Shown here in pieces: positions 8,486-18,066 of a stretch of 64,000 bases of DNA. Made by a program: the position numbers and the translations under genes. Every line of letters starts with the position of its first letter. The first letter of the stretch is position 1. Source of the stretch: Pseudomonadota bacterium (lineage in GTDB: Bacteria > Pseudomonadota > Gammaproteobacteria > Burkholderiales > Burkholderiaceae_C); contig JAFEDY010000036.1 in assembly GCA_018241405.1 (NCBI GenBank), positions 62,001-126,000 on the forward strand, given 5' to 3'. The notes below the pieces were generated by a model that was given only the letters and a program-made list of their open reading frames with translations, did no database searches and had not been told where the DNA came from.

Positions 8486-9289
8486 GTGGAAAACAGCAAA
8501 AACGACCAGCGCTTCGCCAGCACGCTGGCCCATGGCATGGCATTGCTGCGCTGCTTCACCCCGTTCGCGCCCTCCTTGACCAACGGCGAGTTGGCCAGGC
8601 GCTCGGGGCTGTCCAAGGCGACCGTATGCCGGCTGAGCTACACGCTGGAACTGATCGGCCTGCTGCGCTTTGACCAGGAGGCGCGCCGCTACCGGCTTGG
8701 CGCCGCGTCGCTCTCCATGGCCTATCCGCTGCTCGCGCACCTGCCCGTCAGGCAAGTAGCCCGGCCGCTGATGCAGCGCCTGGCGGACAGGACGGGCGGC
8801 ACCGTATCCCTGGGCATGCGGCACCGCGCATCGGTCGTCTACATCGAGACCACGCGCGAGCACGACGTCGGGGACTTCCGTCCTGAAATCGGGGCGGCCC
8901 TGCCCTTGCTGAGAACGGCCGCCGGGCGTGCCTGGCTTGCCGCCTGCGAAGTCGCCGAACGCGAAGATGCCTACGCATGGCTGCAGCGCAGCACCGGCAA
9001 GAGCCTTGCCGCGTTGGGTGCCGCGGAGGTCGTGGACACCGCGGTGCGCGATTTGCGGGAACGGGGCTTCTGCATTTCGCAGGGCGATTTCCTGCACGAC
9101 GTGAATGGTCTGGCCTTGCCGCTGCGTGAACGCGTGCGCGGTGAACTGGTCATGCTCAACTGCGGCATGCTCCAGGGCCGTATGGGCTCTGCCCAGCTGG
9201 AGCGTGACGTGGGTCCGCTGCTCAAGGATACCGCGGCGCAGATCGACCAGTTGCTGCAGGAAAACCAAAAGCAGGTGGCCCAGCCATGA
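8486..9289 (+). CDS. IclR-family transcriptional regulator 1
   Basis: A 267-residue regulator with an N-terminal winged helix (about 12-75; NGELARRSGLSKATVCRLSYTLELIGLL) and a C-terminal IclR effector domain (about 90-260; GGTVSLGMRHRASVVYIE, RTAAGRAWLA). It is transcribed away from the Bug receptor gene and overlaps the next regulator by ATGA (9286-9289). It probably controls the adjacent acyl-CoA genes with its partner. Whether it is an activator or repressor is not evident. Confidence 0.94.
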   Translation: MENSKNDQRFASTLAHGMALLRCFTPFAPSLTNGELARRSGLSKATVCRLSYTLELIGLLRFDQEARRYRLGAASLSMAYPLLAHLPVRQVARPLMQRLADRTGGTVSLGMRHRASVVYIETTREHDVGDFRPEIGAALPLLRTAAGRAWLAACEVAEREDAYAWLQRSTGKSLAALGAAEVVDTAVRDLRERGFCISQGDFLHDVNGLALPLRERVRGELVMLNCGMLQGRMGSAQLERDVGPLLKDTAAQIDQLLQENQKQVAQP

Positions 9290-10086
9290 GCCGCCCGGCC
9301 GCCGAGGGCGCGGATGACCAGTTCACCGTCACGCTCGCGCGCGGCCTGCAGATCCTGCAGGCCTTTTCCAGCGCCAAGCCGGTACTCACCAATGGAGAGC
9401 TGGTGGCGCTGACAGGCCTGGGGAAAGCCACCGTGTCCAGGCTCGTTTTCACCCTCATCGAGCTGGGCTACCTGCGCCGTGAAGGACTGCGCGGCGGCTA
9501 TTCGCTCGATACGGGAGTGCTGATGTTGTGCTACCCGCTGCTGGCAGGCATGGACATCCGGCAGATCGCCCGCCCGTGGATGCGCGACCTGGGCGAGCGC
9601 GTGGACGGCACGGTCTCCCTGTGCGTACGTGATCGCGCCTCCATCATCTACCTGGACTCCGTACGCAAGGTCGACCGGGAAACGCCCTGGGTCGATATCG
9701 GCTCCAGTCTGCCGCTCGTGGCATCGGCCGCAGGTCGCGCGTGGCTGTGTTCGGTTCCAAGAGCGCAGCGGGCCGCCGTTATGAACAAGATCCGGCTCCA
9801 AATGCCTGAGGTGTTTGCAGCCAACCTGAAAGACGTCGAGAAGACGCAAAGCCAGATGCAGCGGTATGGCTTCAGCATTAATCGGGGCGCCTACGACGTT
9901 CGTCGCGTGGCGGTCGCGGTGCCGATGCACAAACCGCTGCATGGAGAGTTGATCGTTTTCAGCTGTTCGCTGTTGACCGATGAGCCCCTGCGCATGGCCA
10001 AGGCGCGCGAGGCGGGCTACGCGCTGCGCGCCATGGTGCGCAGCGTCGAGGCCGCCATCGGCATGCGCGCCATCGATGAAGAGTGA
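9286..10086 (+). CDS. IclR-family transcriptional regulator 2
   Basis: A 266-residue paralogue of the preceding gene, translationally coupled to it by ATGA. The recognition-helix region (NGELVALTGLGKATVSRLVFTLIELGYL) is very similar but not identical. The effector domain has the expected DGTVSLCVRDRASIIYLDSVRK and ASAAGRAWL motifs. Convergent with the CaiB-type transferase gene, with 7 bases between them. Two coupled IclR proteins suggest heterodimers or recognition of two related ligands (inference). Confidence 0.94.
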   Translation: MSRPAAEGADDQFTVTLARGLQILQAFSSAKPVLTNGELVALTGLGKATVSRLVFTLIELGYLRREGLRGGYSLDTGVLMLCYPLLAGMDIRQIARPWMRDLGERVDGTVSLCVRDRASIIYLDSVRKVDRETPWVDIGSSLPLVASAAGRAWLCSVPRAQRAAVMNKIRLQMPEVFAANLKDVEKTQSQMQRYGFSINRGAYDVRRVAVAVPMHKPLHGELIVFSCSLLTDEPLRMAKAREAGYALRAMVRSVEAAIGMRAIDEE

Positions 10087-10093
10087 GCCCCCG

Positions 10094-11311
10094 TCAAATC
10101 ACCCCGGACTGTTTCAGGCGGGTGAGATCGTCTGCCGTGAGACCGAGTCCGCCGTAGACCTCGGCATTGTGTTCGCCGGTATCAGGGCCGGTGGCTTCGA
10201 TGCGCGGCTGGTGCCCGCTGAAGCGCGGCACGACGCAGGGCCCGGGGATGCTGCCCAAGTCCTTGTCCGGGATACGGATGATGGCTTGCCGTTCCTTGAA
10301 ATGCGGGTCTTCCATGACGTCCCGGATGTCGTAGACCTTGCTGAACGGCACCTGGTGCTGGCTGAGCGCGGTAGCCAGGTCCGCAAAGGTCAGCGACTTG
10401 CACCAGCGCGCGATCTCGCCATCGAGCTCCTCCAGATGCTCGACGCGCAGCGGGTTGCTGGCAAAGCGCGGATCGCTCGCAAGCTCCGGCCTGCCCATGG
10501 CCTGCGTCACGCGCTGGAAAATGGCGTCGGAAGTGCCCACCATGGTGATCCACACACCGTCCGCGCTGCAATACATGTTGGACGGCGCGGTATAGGTGGC
10601 GCGGGAGCCGGCGCGCTGGCGCGCAACGCCCAGTTGCTCGAACTCCACCGGCAGCGGATCGAGCAGCCGGATCAGGGCTTCCGTGGCCGACAGGTCGATT
10701 TCCCGCGGCTGCGGCGCCTCGCTGCCCCGTTGCTCGGCGACGGCTGCCGCGATGGTGAAGGCGCCGAATACGCCGCACACCACGTCGCCGAACGGAAAGT
10801 TCATGTGCTGGGGCGGGCCGTCTGCCTCGCCGGTGAGATGGGCGAAGCCGCTCATGGCCTCGAAGATGCGCGCAAACCCCGGGCGCGAAGCATAGGGCCC
10901 GGTCTGGCCGAAGCCGGTCAGCCGCAGCACGATGAGCCTGGGATTGGCCTTCTTGAGTGTCTCGAAATCCAGGCCCCAGCGCGCCAGAGTGCCGGTACGG
11001 AAGTTCTCGACGAGGACGTCCGTATCCTTCAACAGCCGCAGCAGCAACGCCTTGCCTTCAGGCTTGCGCACGTCGAGCGAGATGCCCTTCTTGCCGCGAT
11101 TGGTTGCCTTCCAGAACAGCGCATGCTCGGAGGTGACGGGCGCGAGGCTGCGCAGCGAATCGCCGCCATCGGGCAGTTCCACCTTGATGACGCTGGCCCC
11201 CAGATCCGCGCAAAGCGTGGAGGCGAACGGGGCCGCGAGCACGGTGGCCAGATCAAGGATGCGTACGCCGCTCAGCGGGCCTTGGTTGGATGGGTTCGGT
11301 GTGGCGTTCAT
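10094..11311 (-). CDS. CaiB/BaiF (class III) CoA transferase
   Basis: A 405-residue type III CoA transferase that moves CoA between acyl groups. The N-terminal GPLSGVRILDLATVLAAPFAS and LGASVIKVE motifs and the nucleotide-like fold are typical. The catalytic aspartate lies in FPFGDVVCG (Asp176). Divergent from the acyl-CoA dehydrogenase gene; the shared 179-bp control region has a perfect 14-bp inverted repeat. The likely job is activation of the pathway's acid with CoA from a later intermediate. An in-frame extension to 11419 would run through the operator region and is rejected. Confidence 0.92.
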   Translation of the reverse strand: MNATPNPSNQGPLSGVRILDLATVLAAPFASTLCADLGASVIKVELPDGGDSLRSLAPVTSEHALFWKATNRGKKGISLDVRKPEGKALLLRLLKDTDVLVENFRTGTLARWGLDFETLKKANPRLIVLRLTGFGQTGPYASRPGFARIFEAMSGFAHLTGEADGPPQHMNFPFGDVVCGVFGAFTIAAAVAEQRGSEAPQPREIDLSATEALIRLLDPLPVEFEQLGVARQRAGSRATYTAPSNMYCSADGVWITMVGTSDAIFQRVTQAMGRPELASDPRFASNPLRVEHLEELDGEIARWCKSLTFADLATALSQHQVPFSKVYDIRDVMEDPHFKERQAIIRIPDKDLGSIPGPCVVPRFSGHQPRIEATGPDTGEHNAEVYGGLGLTADDLTRLKQSGVI

Positions 11312-11351
11312 AGTGTCTGCAAGTTTCCGGGCTATCGCTCTGTTGGGTGCA

Positions 11352-11415
11352 GGGTGTTTCGGTATGTGACTCGAAACGCTCCCCATGGTTGCCTGGCTCA
11401 TATACCGAAACACCC
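11352..11415. promoter_or_regulatory. Divergent promoter operator: 14-bp inverted repeat with IclR-like sites
   Basis: GGGTGTTTCGGTAT at 11352-11365 is exactly complementary to ATACCGAAACACCC at 11402-11415, with 36 bases between the arms. The left arm also forms a compact palindrome GTTTCG-N10-CGAAAC (11356-11377). The sequence lies between the divergent caiB-type and acyl-CoA dehydrogenase genes. A related site lies upstream of iclR-1. Best explanation: cooperative binding of the IclR proteins at both arms. Confidence 0.6.
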
Positions 11416-11490
11416 GCATCTTCCGGACTCGGGTTTTTCTACATTAGCTCCAGTGCCCGACGTTTTCGGGTGAACCCAGCAGGAGACAAC

Positions 11491-12654
<1,164 letters not shown>

Positions 12655-12661
12655 TTCCCCC

Positions 12662-12679
12662 GGCCCGATGCATCGGGCC
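12662..12679. terminator. Perfect 18-bp palindrome after acyl-CoA dehydrogenase
   Basis: GGCCCGATGCATCGGGCC is self-complementary over all 18 bases and begins 8 bases after the stop codon. No T-run follows, so it may be a 3' stabilising hairpin, an attenuating terminator or a protein site. Confidence 0.45.
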
Positions 12680-12786
12680 TGAACTCCCCCCACCCTCGGC
12701 GGCCGGCCATCGCGTCGCCGCCCCTGATCCGGCCATGACGGCAAGGCGGATCGGGTGTTCTTGCGCGCCGTTTTCCTGGAATACCT

Positions 12787-14940
12787 ATGTCTACGTTCGA
12801 GCATTTCTTCAATCCCCGTTCCGTCGCCGTCATCGGCGCGTCGCAGGATCTGGCCTCCATCAGCGGGCAGCCGATCGCGCACCTCAAGGCCAAGGGCTAT
12901 GCGGGCCAGATCCTGCCCGTCAACCCGCGCTACACCGAAGTCGCCGGCTACACCTGCTATCCGGACGCCGCATCGCTGCCGGTCGCGCCCGACGTGGCGG
13001 TGATCGCGGTGGCGGCCAGGCGTGTCGCCGGCGCGCTGGCCGACCTGGGCCGCAAGGGCTGCCGCTTCGCGGTGATCCTCTCGTCCGGTTTTGCCGAAGC
13101 GGGCGAGGAAGGCGCACGCGCCCAGCGCGAAATCACCGCCACGGCGCATGAATTCGGCATGCGCGTGATCGGTCCGAACTGCCAGGGCTACATGAACATC
13201 AGCGGCCGCATCCACGTCGGCTTCGGCGCACCCTATGGCCTCACCTACCCCGCCGGCCATCTCAGCCTGACCTCGCAAAGCGGCGCCTTTGGCAACTCGA
13301 TCGTGATGTTGGCCAGCCAGGAAGGCATAGGCTTTAGGCACTACGTCTCGACCGGCAACGAGTCCGTGACGACTTCGCTGGACTTCATGGATGCGATGGT
13401 CGACGACCCTGCGACCCACGTGATCGCGGGCTACGTCGAAGGCTTCCAGGACGCGCACCGGCTGGTCGGCATTGGCCGGCGCGCGCTGCAGGCCGGCAAA
13501 CCCATGCTCGTCTGGAAGGTCGGCACCTCGGAAGCCGGTGCCAAGGCGGCGGCCTCGCACACCGCCAACCTCGGCGGCGCCATGGCGCTGTACCGCGCCG
13601 CCTTCAAGCAAAGCGGGATCATCGAGGTGAGCGACGTCGGCGACCTGGCGGACTGCGCCAAGGCGCTGCTGCCCCAGCGCTTTCCCCAGGGCAACCGGCT
13701 CGCTGTGGTCACGATCTCCGGCGGCGCCGGCATCGCGATGGCGGACGGTGCATTCAACGGCGGATTGCAACTGCCCGCGCTCGACGCATCGACGGTGGAC
13801 GCCCTCAAGCAGGTACTCCCGTCGTTCGCAGCCGTGGCCAACCCGCTGGACGTGACGGCGAGCCTGCTGGCCGACGCCAACCTGCTCAAGGTCACGCTGG
13901 AAAAACTGGCGGACGACCCGAACGTAGACATGATCGGCCTGGCGCTGGCGGCCGCCAGCGGCAAGCTGGCCGTCGAACTGGCCCGCGAGATCGCCCGCAT
14001 CTCGCAGGAACGCGACATTCCCATCCTCGTCGCCTGGAATGCCGATCCATCCAGCGTGCAGGAGGCCTATGACATCCTCGACCAGGCCCGCATTCCGCGC
14101 TACCAGTCGCCGGTGCGCTGCGCACGCGGCGCCAGCGCGCTGTGGACTTTTGCCGAGGCACGCCGGCGTATGGACGCGCTGGCCTCCGAGCAGCCGCTCG
14201 TCATCCACCAGCCCCAGGTGCGCGCCGCCATCGCCGGCCGCCGCACGGACCTGACCGAATACGAGGCCAAGCAGGTGCTGGGCGCCTACGGCATCCGCAC
14301 CACGCAGGAGCAACTGGCCACCAGCGCCGCGCAAGCGGCCCAGCTCGCCGCAGGCATGGACGCCCCCGCGGTCCTGAAGATCCAGTCGGCCGACATTCCC
14401 CACAAAACCGAGGCCGGCGGTGTGCGCGTGGGAGTGAGGGGCGCCGACGCCGTCGCCGCTGCATTCGACGAGATCATGCGCAACGCCCGGACCTATGCCC
14501 CGCAGGCGGCACTTGACGGCGTGCTGGTGCAGGAAATGATCGGCAGCGCGCACGAACTCATCCTCGGCATCAACAACGACCCGCTGTTCGGCCCCGCCGT
14601 TATGGTCGGCTTCGGCGGCATCTATGCCGAGGTGATGAAAGACGTGAGCTTCCGGCTCGCGCCCATCGTGCGCTCAGAGGCCGAGCAAATGGTGCGCGAA
14701 CTGCGCGCCTTCGCCATTCTCGATGGCGCCCGGGGTCGCCCCAAGGCCGACGTCGAGGCGGTGGTCGACACGCTGCTGCGACTGTCCGCGCTGGCCATCG
14801 ACCTGCGCGATGTCGTACAGGAACTCGACATCAACCCCCTCTTCGTGCTGCAAGCCGGCCAAGGCGCGAAGGCCGGCGACGCACTGGCCAAACCGCTGCC
14901 CCCGGCGCAGGCGGCAGAACCGGAGGCCACGCGCCCATAA
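12787..14940 (+). CDS. Acetate-CoA ligase family (NDP-forming acyl-CoA synthetase)
   Basis: A 717-residue single-chain acyl-CoA synthetase of the ADP-forming type (fused alpha and beta parts, as in Pat/ACD proteins). Residues about 5-130 are the CoA-binding Rossmann domain (NPRSVAVIGASQD). About 145-450 are succinyl-CoA-ligase-like domains, with a candidate phospho-histidine in ASHTANLGGAM. About 480-700 are an ATP-grasp domain (LTEYEAKQVLGAYGI, PHKTEAGGVRVGV). It can make or use acyl-CoA with nucleotide turnover and no AMP. It lies in the run after the acyl-CoA dehydrogenase, so it probably activates the pathway acid or harvests the end product. Confidence 0.9.
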   Translation: MSTFEHFFNPRSVAVIGASQDLASISGQPIAHLKAKGYAGQILPVNPRYTEVAGYTCYPDAASLPVAPDVAVIAVAARRVAGALADLGRKGCRFAVILSSGFAEAGEEGARAQREITATAHEFGMRVIGPNCQGYMNISGRIHVGFGAPYGLTYPAGHLSLTSQSGAFGNSIVMLASQEGIGFRHYVSTGNESVTTSLDFMDAMVDDPATHVIAGYVEGFQDAHRLVGIGRRALQAGKPMLVWKVGTSEAGAKAAASHTANLGGAMALYRAAFKQSGIIEVSDVGDLADCAKALLPQRFPQGNRLAVVTISGGAGIAMADGAFNGGLQLPALDASTVDALKQVLPSFAAVANPLDVTASLLADANLLKVTLEKLADDPNVDMIGLALAAASGKLAVELAREIARISQERDIPILVAWNADPSSVQEAYDILDQARIPRYQSPVRCARGASALWTFAEARRRMDALASEQPLVIHQPQVRAAIAGRRTDLTEYEAKQVLGAYGIRTTQEQLATSAAQAAQLAAGMDAPAVLKIQSADIPHKTEAGGVRVGVRGADAVAAAFDEIMRNARTYAPQAALDGVLVQEMIGSAHELILGINNDPLFGPAVMVGFGGIYAEVMKDVSFRLAPIVRSEAEQMVRELRAFAILDGARGRPKADVEAVVDTLLRLSALAIDLRDVVQELDINPLFVLQAGQGAKAGDALAKPLPPAQAAEPEATRP

Positions 14941-14993
14941 AGCCCTTCCTCCCACACGCGCCTCCCACACCGCAAAAAAACCAGGAGCATCCC

Positions 14994-16331
14994 ATGCCCA
15001 CCCAAGCATCGCATCCGTCATCCACGGAGGCACATTCAACGGACGAGGTCGAGCAGACCTACCGCAAAGTGATCCTGCGGCTCATGCCGTTCCTGATCCT
15101 CTGCTACATCGTCTCGTATCTCGACCGGGCCAACATCAGTTTCGCCAAGCTGCAGTTCATGAACGACCTGGGCTTCAGCGAAGCCGCCTACGGCCTGGGT
15201 GCGGGACTGTTCTTCGTCGGCTACGTGCTTTTCGAAGTACCCAGCAACGTGCTGATGCAGCGCATCGGGGCGCGCCGCACCCTGCTGCGGATCATGGTTC
15301 TGTGGGGGGCGATCTCGAGCGCCATGATGTTCGTGAACTCACCCATGATGTTCTACGTGATGCGGTTCTTCCTGGGGGCCGCGGAAGCCGGTTTCTTCCC
15401 CGGCGTCATCTACTATCTGACCTGCTGGTTCCCGTCCGCACGCCGTGGCCGCGTCACCGGCCTCTTCATGGTCGGCGCGGCGGCGGCAGGGATCATCGGC
15501 GGGCCGGTGTCGACCTGGATCATGGTGCACCTGGCGGGCCTGCACGGCCTGCACGGCTGGCAGTGGCTGTTCCTGCTCGAAGGGATCCCCGCGGTGCTCC
15601 TGGGTGTCATCTCGTTCTTCTACCTGTGCGACAAGCCCGGCGATGCCAAATGGCTGAGCGAGCGGGAAAAGAACATCGTGCTCGGCGACCTGGCCGTGGA
15701 AGAGCAGCAGGCGCCAAGCCGTAAAGGTCACGGGCACGGGCTGCGCGATGCGCTGGCCAACCCCAAGGTCTACCTATGCATCATGGGCTACTTCTGCGTG
15801 CTGGTGACGTTCAACGCCATCGGCTTCTGGGCGCCGACCATCATCCGGGACGTGGGCATGAAAGACCTCGTCACGATCGGCTGGCTGTCCAGCGTGGTGT
15901 TCCTGGCTGGTGCGCTGGGCACCTACCTCATCGGCTTCAGCTCCGACCGCAGGATGGAGCGGCGCTGGCACCTGGCCACAAGCTGTGCGGTCATTGCGCT
16001 GTGCTTCGTGCTCCTGCCCATGGCCCAGCACAGCGTGGCGCTGGCTATCGCGCTGCTCTCCGTCGCGGCATGCGCCTCTTACGGCAGCTTCGTGGTGTTC
16101 TGGACGATCCCGCCCAGCTTCCTGCCCGGAAACTCCAAGGCCGGCGGCATCGCGCTGATCACCAGCCTGGGCGGCATCGGCGCCTTCGTCAGCCCGACGC
16201 TGGTGGGCGCCATGAAGGCCAGCACCGGCAGCATCTATGCGGGGCTGATGATCCTGGGGGCGATCACGTTCGTGGGCTCGCTGAGCATGTTCTTCGCCAT
16301 TCCGGCCACGCGCCAGGGGAAGGACGCTTAA
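14994..16331 (+). CDS. MFS transporter, anion:cation symporter (ACS) family
   Basis: A 445-residue, 12-helix transporter. The early motif CYIVSYLDRANISFAKLQF and the later GFFPGVIYYLTCWFPSARRGR are signatures of the ACS group, which imports organic anions such as phthalate, tartrate or hydroxy-acids by proton symport. A good ribosome site (CAGGAGCATCCC) precedes the ATG. Its TAA shares one base with the ATG of the MaoC gene (TAATG), so the two are coupled. It is the likely importer of the cluster's substrate in addition to the Bug receptor. Confidence 0.93.
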   Translation: MPTQASHPSSTEAHSTDEVEQTYRKVILRLMPFLILCYIVSYLDRANISFAKLQFMNDLGFSEAAYGLGAGLFFVGYVLFEVPSNVLMQRIGARRTLLRIMVLWGAISSAMMFVNSPMMFYVMRFFLGAAEAGFFPGVIYYLTCWFPSARRGRVTGLFMVGAAAAGIIGGPVSTWIMVHLAGLHGLHGWQWLFLLEGIPAVLLGVISFFYLCDKPGDAKWLSEREKNIVLGDLAVEEQQAPSRKGHGHGLRDALANPKVYLCIMGYFCVLVTFNAIGFWAPTIIRDVGMKDLVTIGWLSSVVFLAGALGTYLIGFSSDRRMERRWHLATSCAVIALCFVLLPMAQHSVALAIALLSVAACASYGSFVVFWTIPPSFLPGNSKAGGIALITSLGGIGAFVSPTLVGAMKASTGSIYAGLMILGAITFVGSLSMFFAIPATRQGKDA

Positions 16332-16756
16332 TGAACGCGCTCAACGGTTTCGACGTCGAGGATCTGGTGCTCGGCCAGAGTGCCAGCTTCTCCAAAACCA
16401 TCAGTGGGGATGACATCGTTCTTTTCGCCAATGCATCAGGCGACAACAATGCCGTACACACCGACGAGGCGTATGCACGGACCACGCCCTTCAAAGGCTG
16501 CATCGCCCACGGCATGCTGACGGCCAGCGTGATCTCTGCCGCGATCGCCGGCAGGCTGCCGGGGCCGGGTTCGATCTATCTGGGGCAAAGCCTTCGCTTC
16601 AAGGCGCCGGTGCGGCCGGGCCAGACGGTATGCGCGACAGTCACAGTCCAGGAAATTCTGACCGAGAAACGCCACGTCAGGCTGACCACGGTGTGCACGG
16701 TCGATGGCAAGGTGGTGATCGAAGGCGACGCGCTGGTCATGCCGACATCGCGCTGA
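16331..16756 (+). CDS. MaoC-like (R)-specific enoyl-CoA hydratase
   Basis: A 141-residue hot-dog-fold hydratase. The catalytic motif is visible: Asp and His in SGDNNAVHTDEAYA, followed by FKGCIAHGML. It hydrates a trans-2-enoyl-CoA to the (R)-3-hydroxyacyl-CoA, a natural next step after the acyl-CoA dehydrogenase in the same run. It starts on the last base of the MFS stop. Length is normal for single-domain MaoC proteins. Confidence 0.92.
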   Translation: MNALNGFDVEDLVLGQSASFSKTISGDDIVLFANASGDNNAVHTDEAYARTTPFKGCIAHGMLTASVISAAIAGRLPGPGSIYLGQSLRFKAPVRPGQTVCATVTVQEILTEKRHVRLTTVCTVDGKVVIEGDALVMPTSR

Positions 16757-16767
16757 ACCCTGCCAGA

Positions 16768-16785
16768 CCTGCCGGCGACGGCAGG
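16768..16785 (+). promoter_or_regulatory. Hairpin that overlaps the Shine-Dalgarno of the DUF202 gene
   Basis: CCTGCCG (16768-16774) pairs with CGGCAGG (16779-16785) over a GCGA loop. The second arm contains the start of the GCAGGAG ribosome site for the gene at 16794. It could end the upstream transcript or mask translation; no T-run follows. Confidence 0.4.
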
Positions 16786-16793
16786 AGCTGGCG

Positions 16794-17147
16794 ATGCGTG
16801 AGCCCCAGTGGCGCAGGGAAGGCACGGAGCCGGACTACCGGTTCTCGCTGGCCAACGAGCGCACTTTTCTCGCCTGGATCCGTACCGCCCTCGGGTTGCT
16901 GGCCGGAGGCATCCTGCTCGAACAGTTCTCCACCCGACTCGGCCCACACACGGTCATCGTCGCCCTGGCCATCGCCCTGAGCTTCCTTGCGGCACTGCTT
17001 TGCGCCATGGCCTACGTGCGCTGGCGCGCCAACGAGATCGCGATGCGCTATTCGCGCAGGCTGCCCGGCACCCTGGCCATTCCGGCCCTTGCCGCATCCC
17101 TGTGCTGCATCGGCGCAGTGATCACGTTCCTTCTCTTCTATCGATGA
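16794..17147 (+). CDS. DUF202 (YidH-type) inner-membrane protein 1
   Basis: A 117-residue small membrane protein. The DUF202 signature LANERTFLAWIRTALGLLAGG lies at about residues 20-40, followed by three predicted helices (about 30-45, 53-75, 93-115). Function of the family is not established. The next gene overlaps it by ATGA and is a second DUF202 protein, so they probably act as a pair. Confidence 0.88.
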   Translation: MREPQWRREGTEPDYRFSLANERTFLAWIRTALGLLAGGILLEQFSTRLGPHTVIVALAIALSFLAALLCAMAYVRWRANEIAMRYSRRLPGTLAIPALAASLCCIGAVITFLLFYR

Positions 17148-17497
17148 GCAAGGAAAGCTCCGGGCGCGCCCCCAACGCGCCCTCGCCGGCCCAGGACGCA
17201 GGGCTCCAGGCGCAACGCACCGCGCTGTCGTGGAGTCGCACGGGTCTGGCGATCTTTGCCAACGCGCTGCTCGCGCTGCGCTCGGGCTGGATCAACCGGG
17301 AAGTACCCATCACCACCCTGGCACTGGCACTGCTGATTGCTGCAGGAGCCGTCATGGCTTACGGCGCGTGGCGCCGCAAGCACATGCTTTCCGGTGCGGA
17401 GTCGATCGCGGCATCCGCCCTGCCCGTGGCCGCGGTCGGCATCATTGCGCTCGTGGCATGCGTCACCGGGATGGCGTCGCTGCTCACGTCTCTGTGA
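17144..17497 (+). CDS. DUF202 (YidG-type) inner-membrane protein 2
   Basis: A 117-residue partner of the preceding protein. It has the variant motif LQAQRTALSWSRTGLAIFAN (about 21-40) and three predicted helices. E. coli likewise has neighbouring YidH and YidG. Translation is coupled through ATGA at 17144-17147. Function unknown. Confidence 0.87.
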   Translation: MSKESSGRAPNAPSPAQDAGLQAQRTALSWSRTGLAIFANALLALRSGWINREVPITTLALALLIAAGAVMAYGAWRRKHMLSGAESIAASALPVAAVGIIALVACVTGMASLLTSL

Positions 17498-17702
17498 CAC
17501 TGGCCCTAATGGCGCGGGGGATTTGTTCAGCGTTGCGCTACGGCGCCTGCGCCGTGGCTTCGCTACGCGCGCGCTCCCTGCGGCAGGATCAGCCCGCGCG
17601 TATAGGCCAGGGTGACGTGCAGGTAGGTCACGAGGTGGGTCATGAGCGACAGCCGGGCGATGGAAAAGAAGAAGGAGCACCCGCCCTCTGCCAGCCCACC
17701 GC

Positions 17703-17999
17703 CTAGGCCGCCCCCGGAACGGTGAGGCCCGCCAGCACGCCGCCCAGGGGCACGCCCATCTCCTTGATCGAGAACACCAGCGACATGCGATGGGCTGGCA
17801 TGGTGTGGGCCAGCAACGGCACGGCGCACAGCACCAGCCCCGCGGCGCAGAGCACGGCCTGACTGACGCGAGCCGCTCCCCAGCGCGCCACGGCCGTGCC
17901 ACCGGCCAGACTTGCCATATGGCACCTACGTAGACGATGGCCCCGTAGACGCCGATGACACCTCCGAGGCACCCATGCCTGCATGGCCAGGGTCACCAC
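17703..17999 (-). pseudogene. Decayed MFS transporter fragment
   Basis: The minus strand encodes a recognisable MFS central part in broken frames. IGVYGAIVYVGA-like residues (about 17985-17920) are in one frame. After a frameshift, SLAGGTAVARWGAARVSQAVL and PAHRMSLVFSIKEMGVPLGG are in another, ending in a stop at 17703. The segment expected between VPLL and AHTMPAHR in intact relatives looks shortened. No start and no second half of the transporter are present. The flanking bases 17498-17702 and 18000-18066 hold no gene I can support. Confidence 0.65.
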
Positions 18000-18066
18000 G
18001 AGCGGAATCCACGGCCCTCCTGCCCACGCCCCTGTCTTGACCAGGTTTCAGAAGGTGAACAACTCT

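Noticed and set aside
17138..17902. Long minus-strand frame opposite the second DUF202 gene
   Set aside because: It is Arg- and Pro-rich with no motif, and its only meaningful part is the shifted MFS fragment already listed as a pseudogene.
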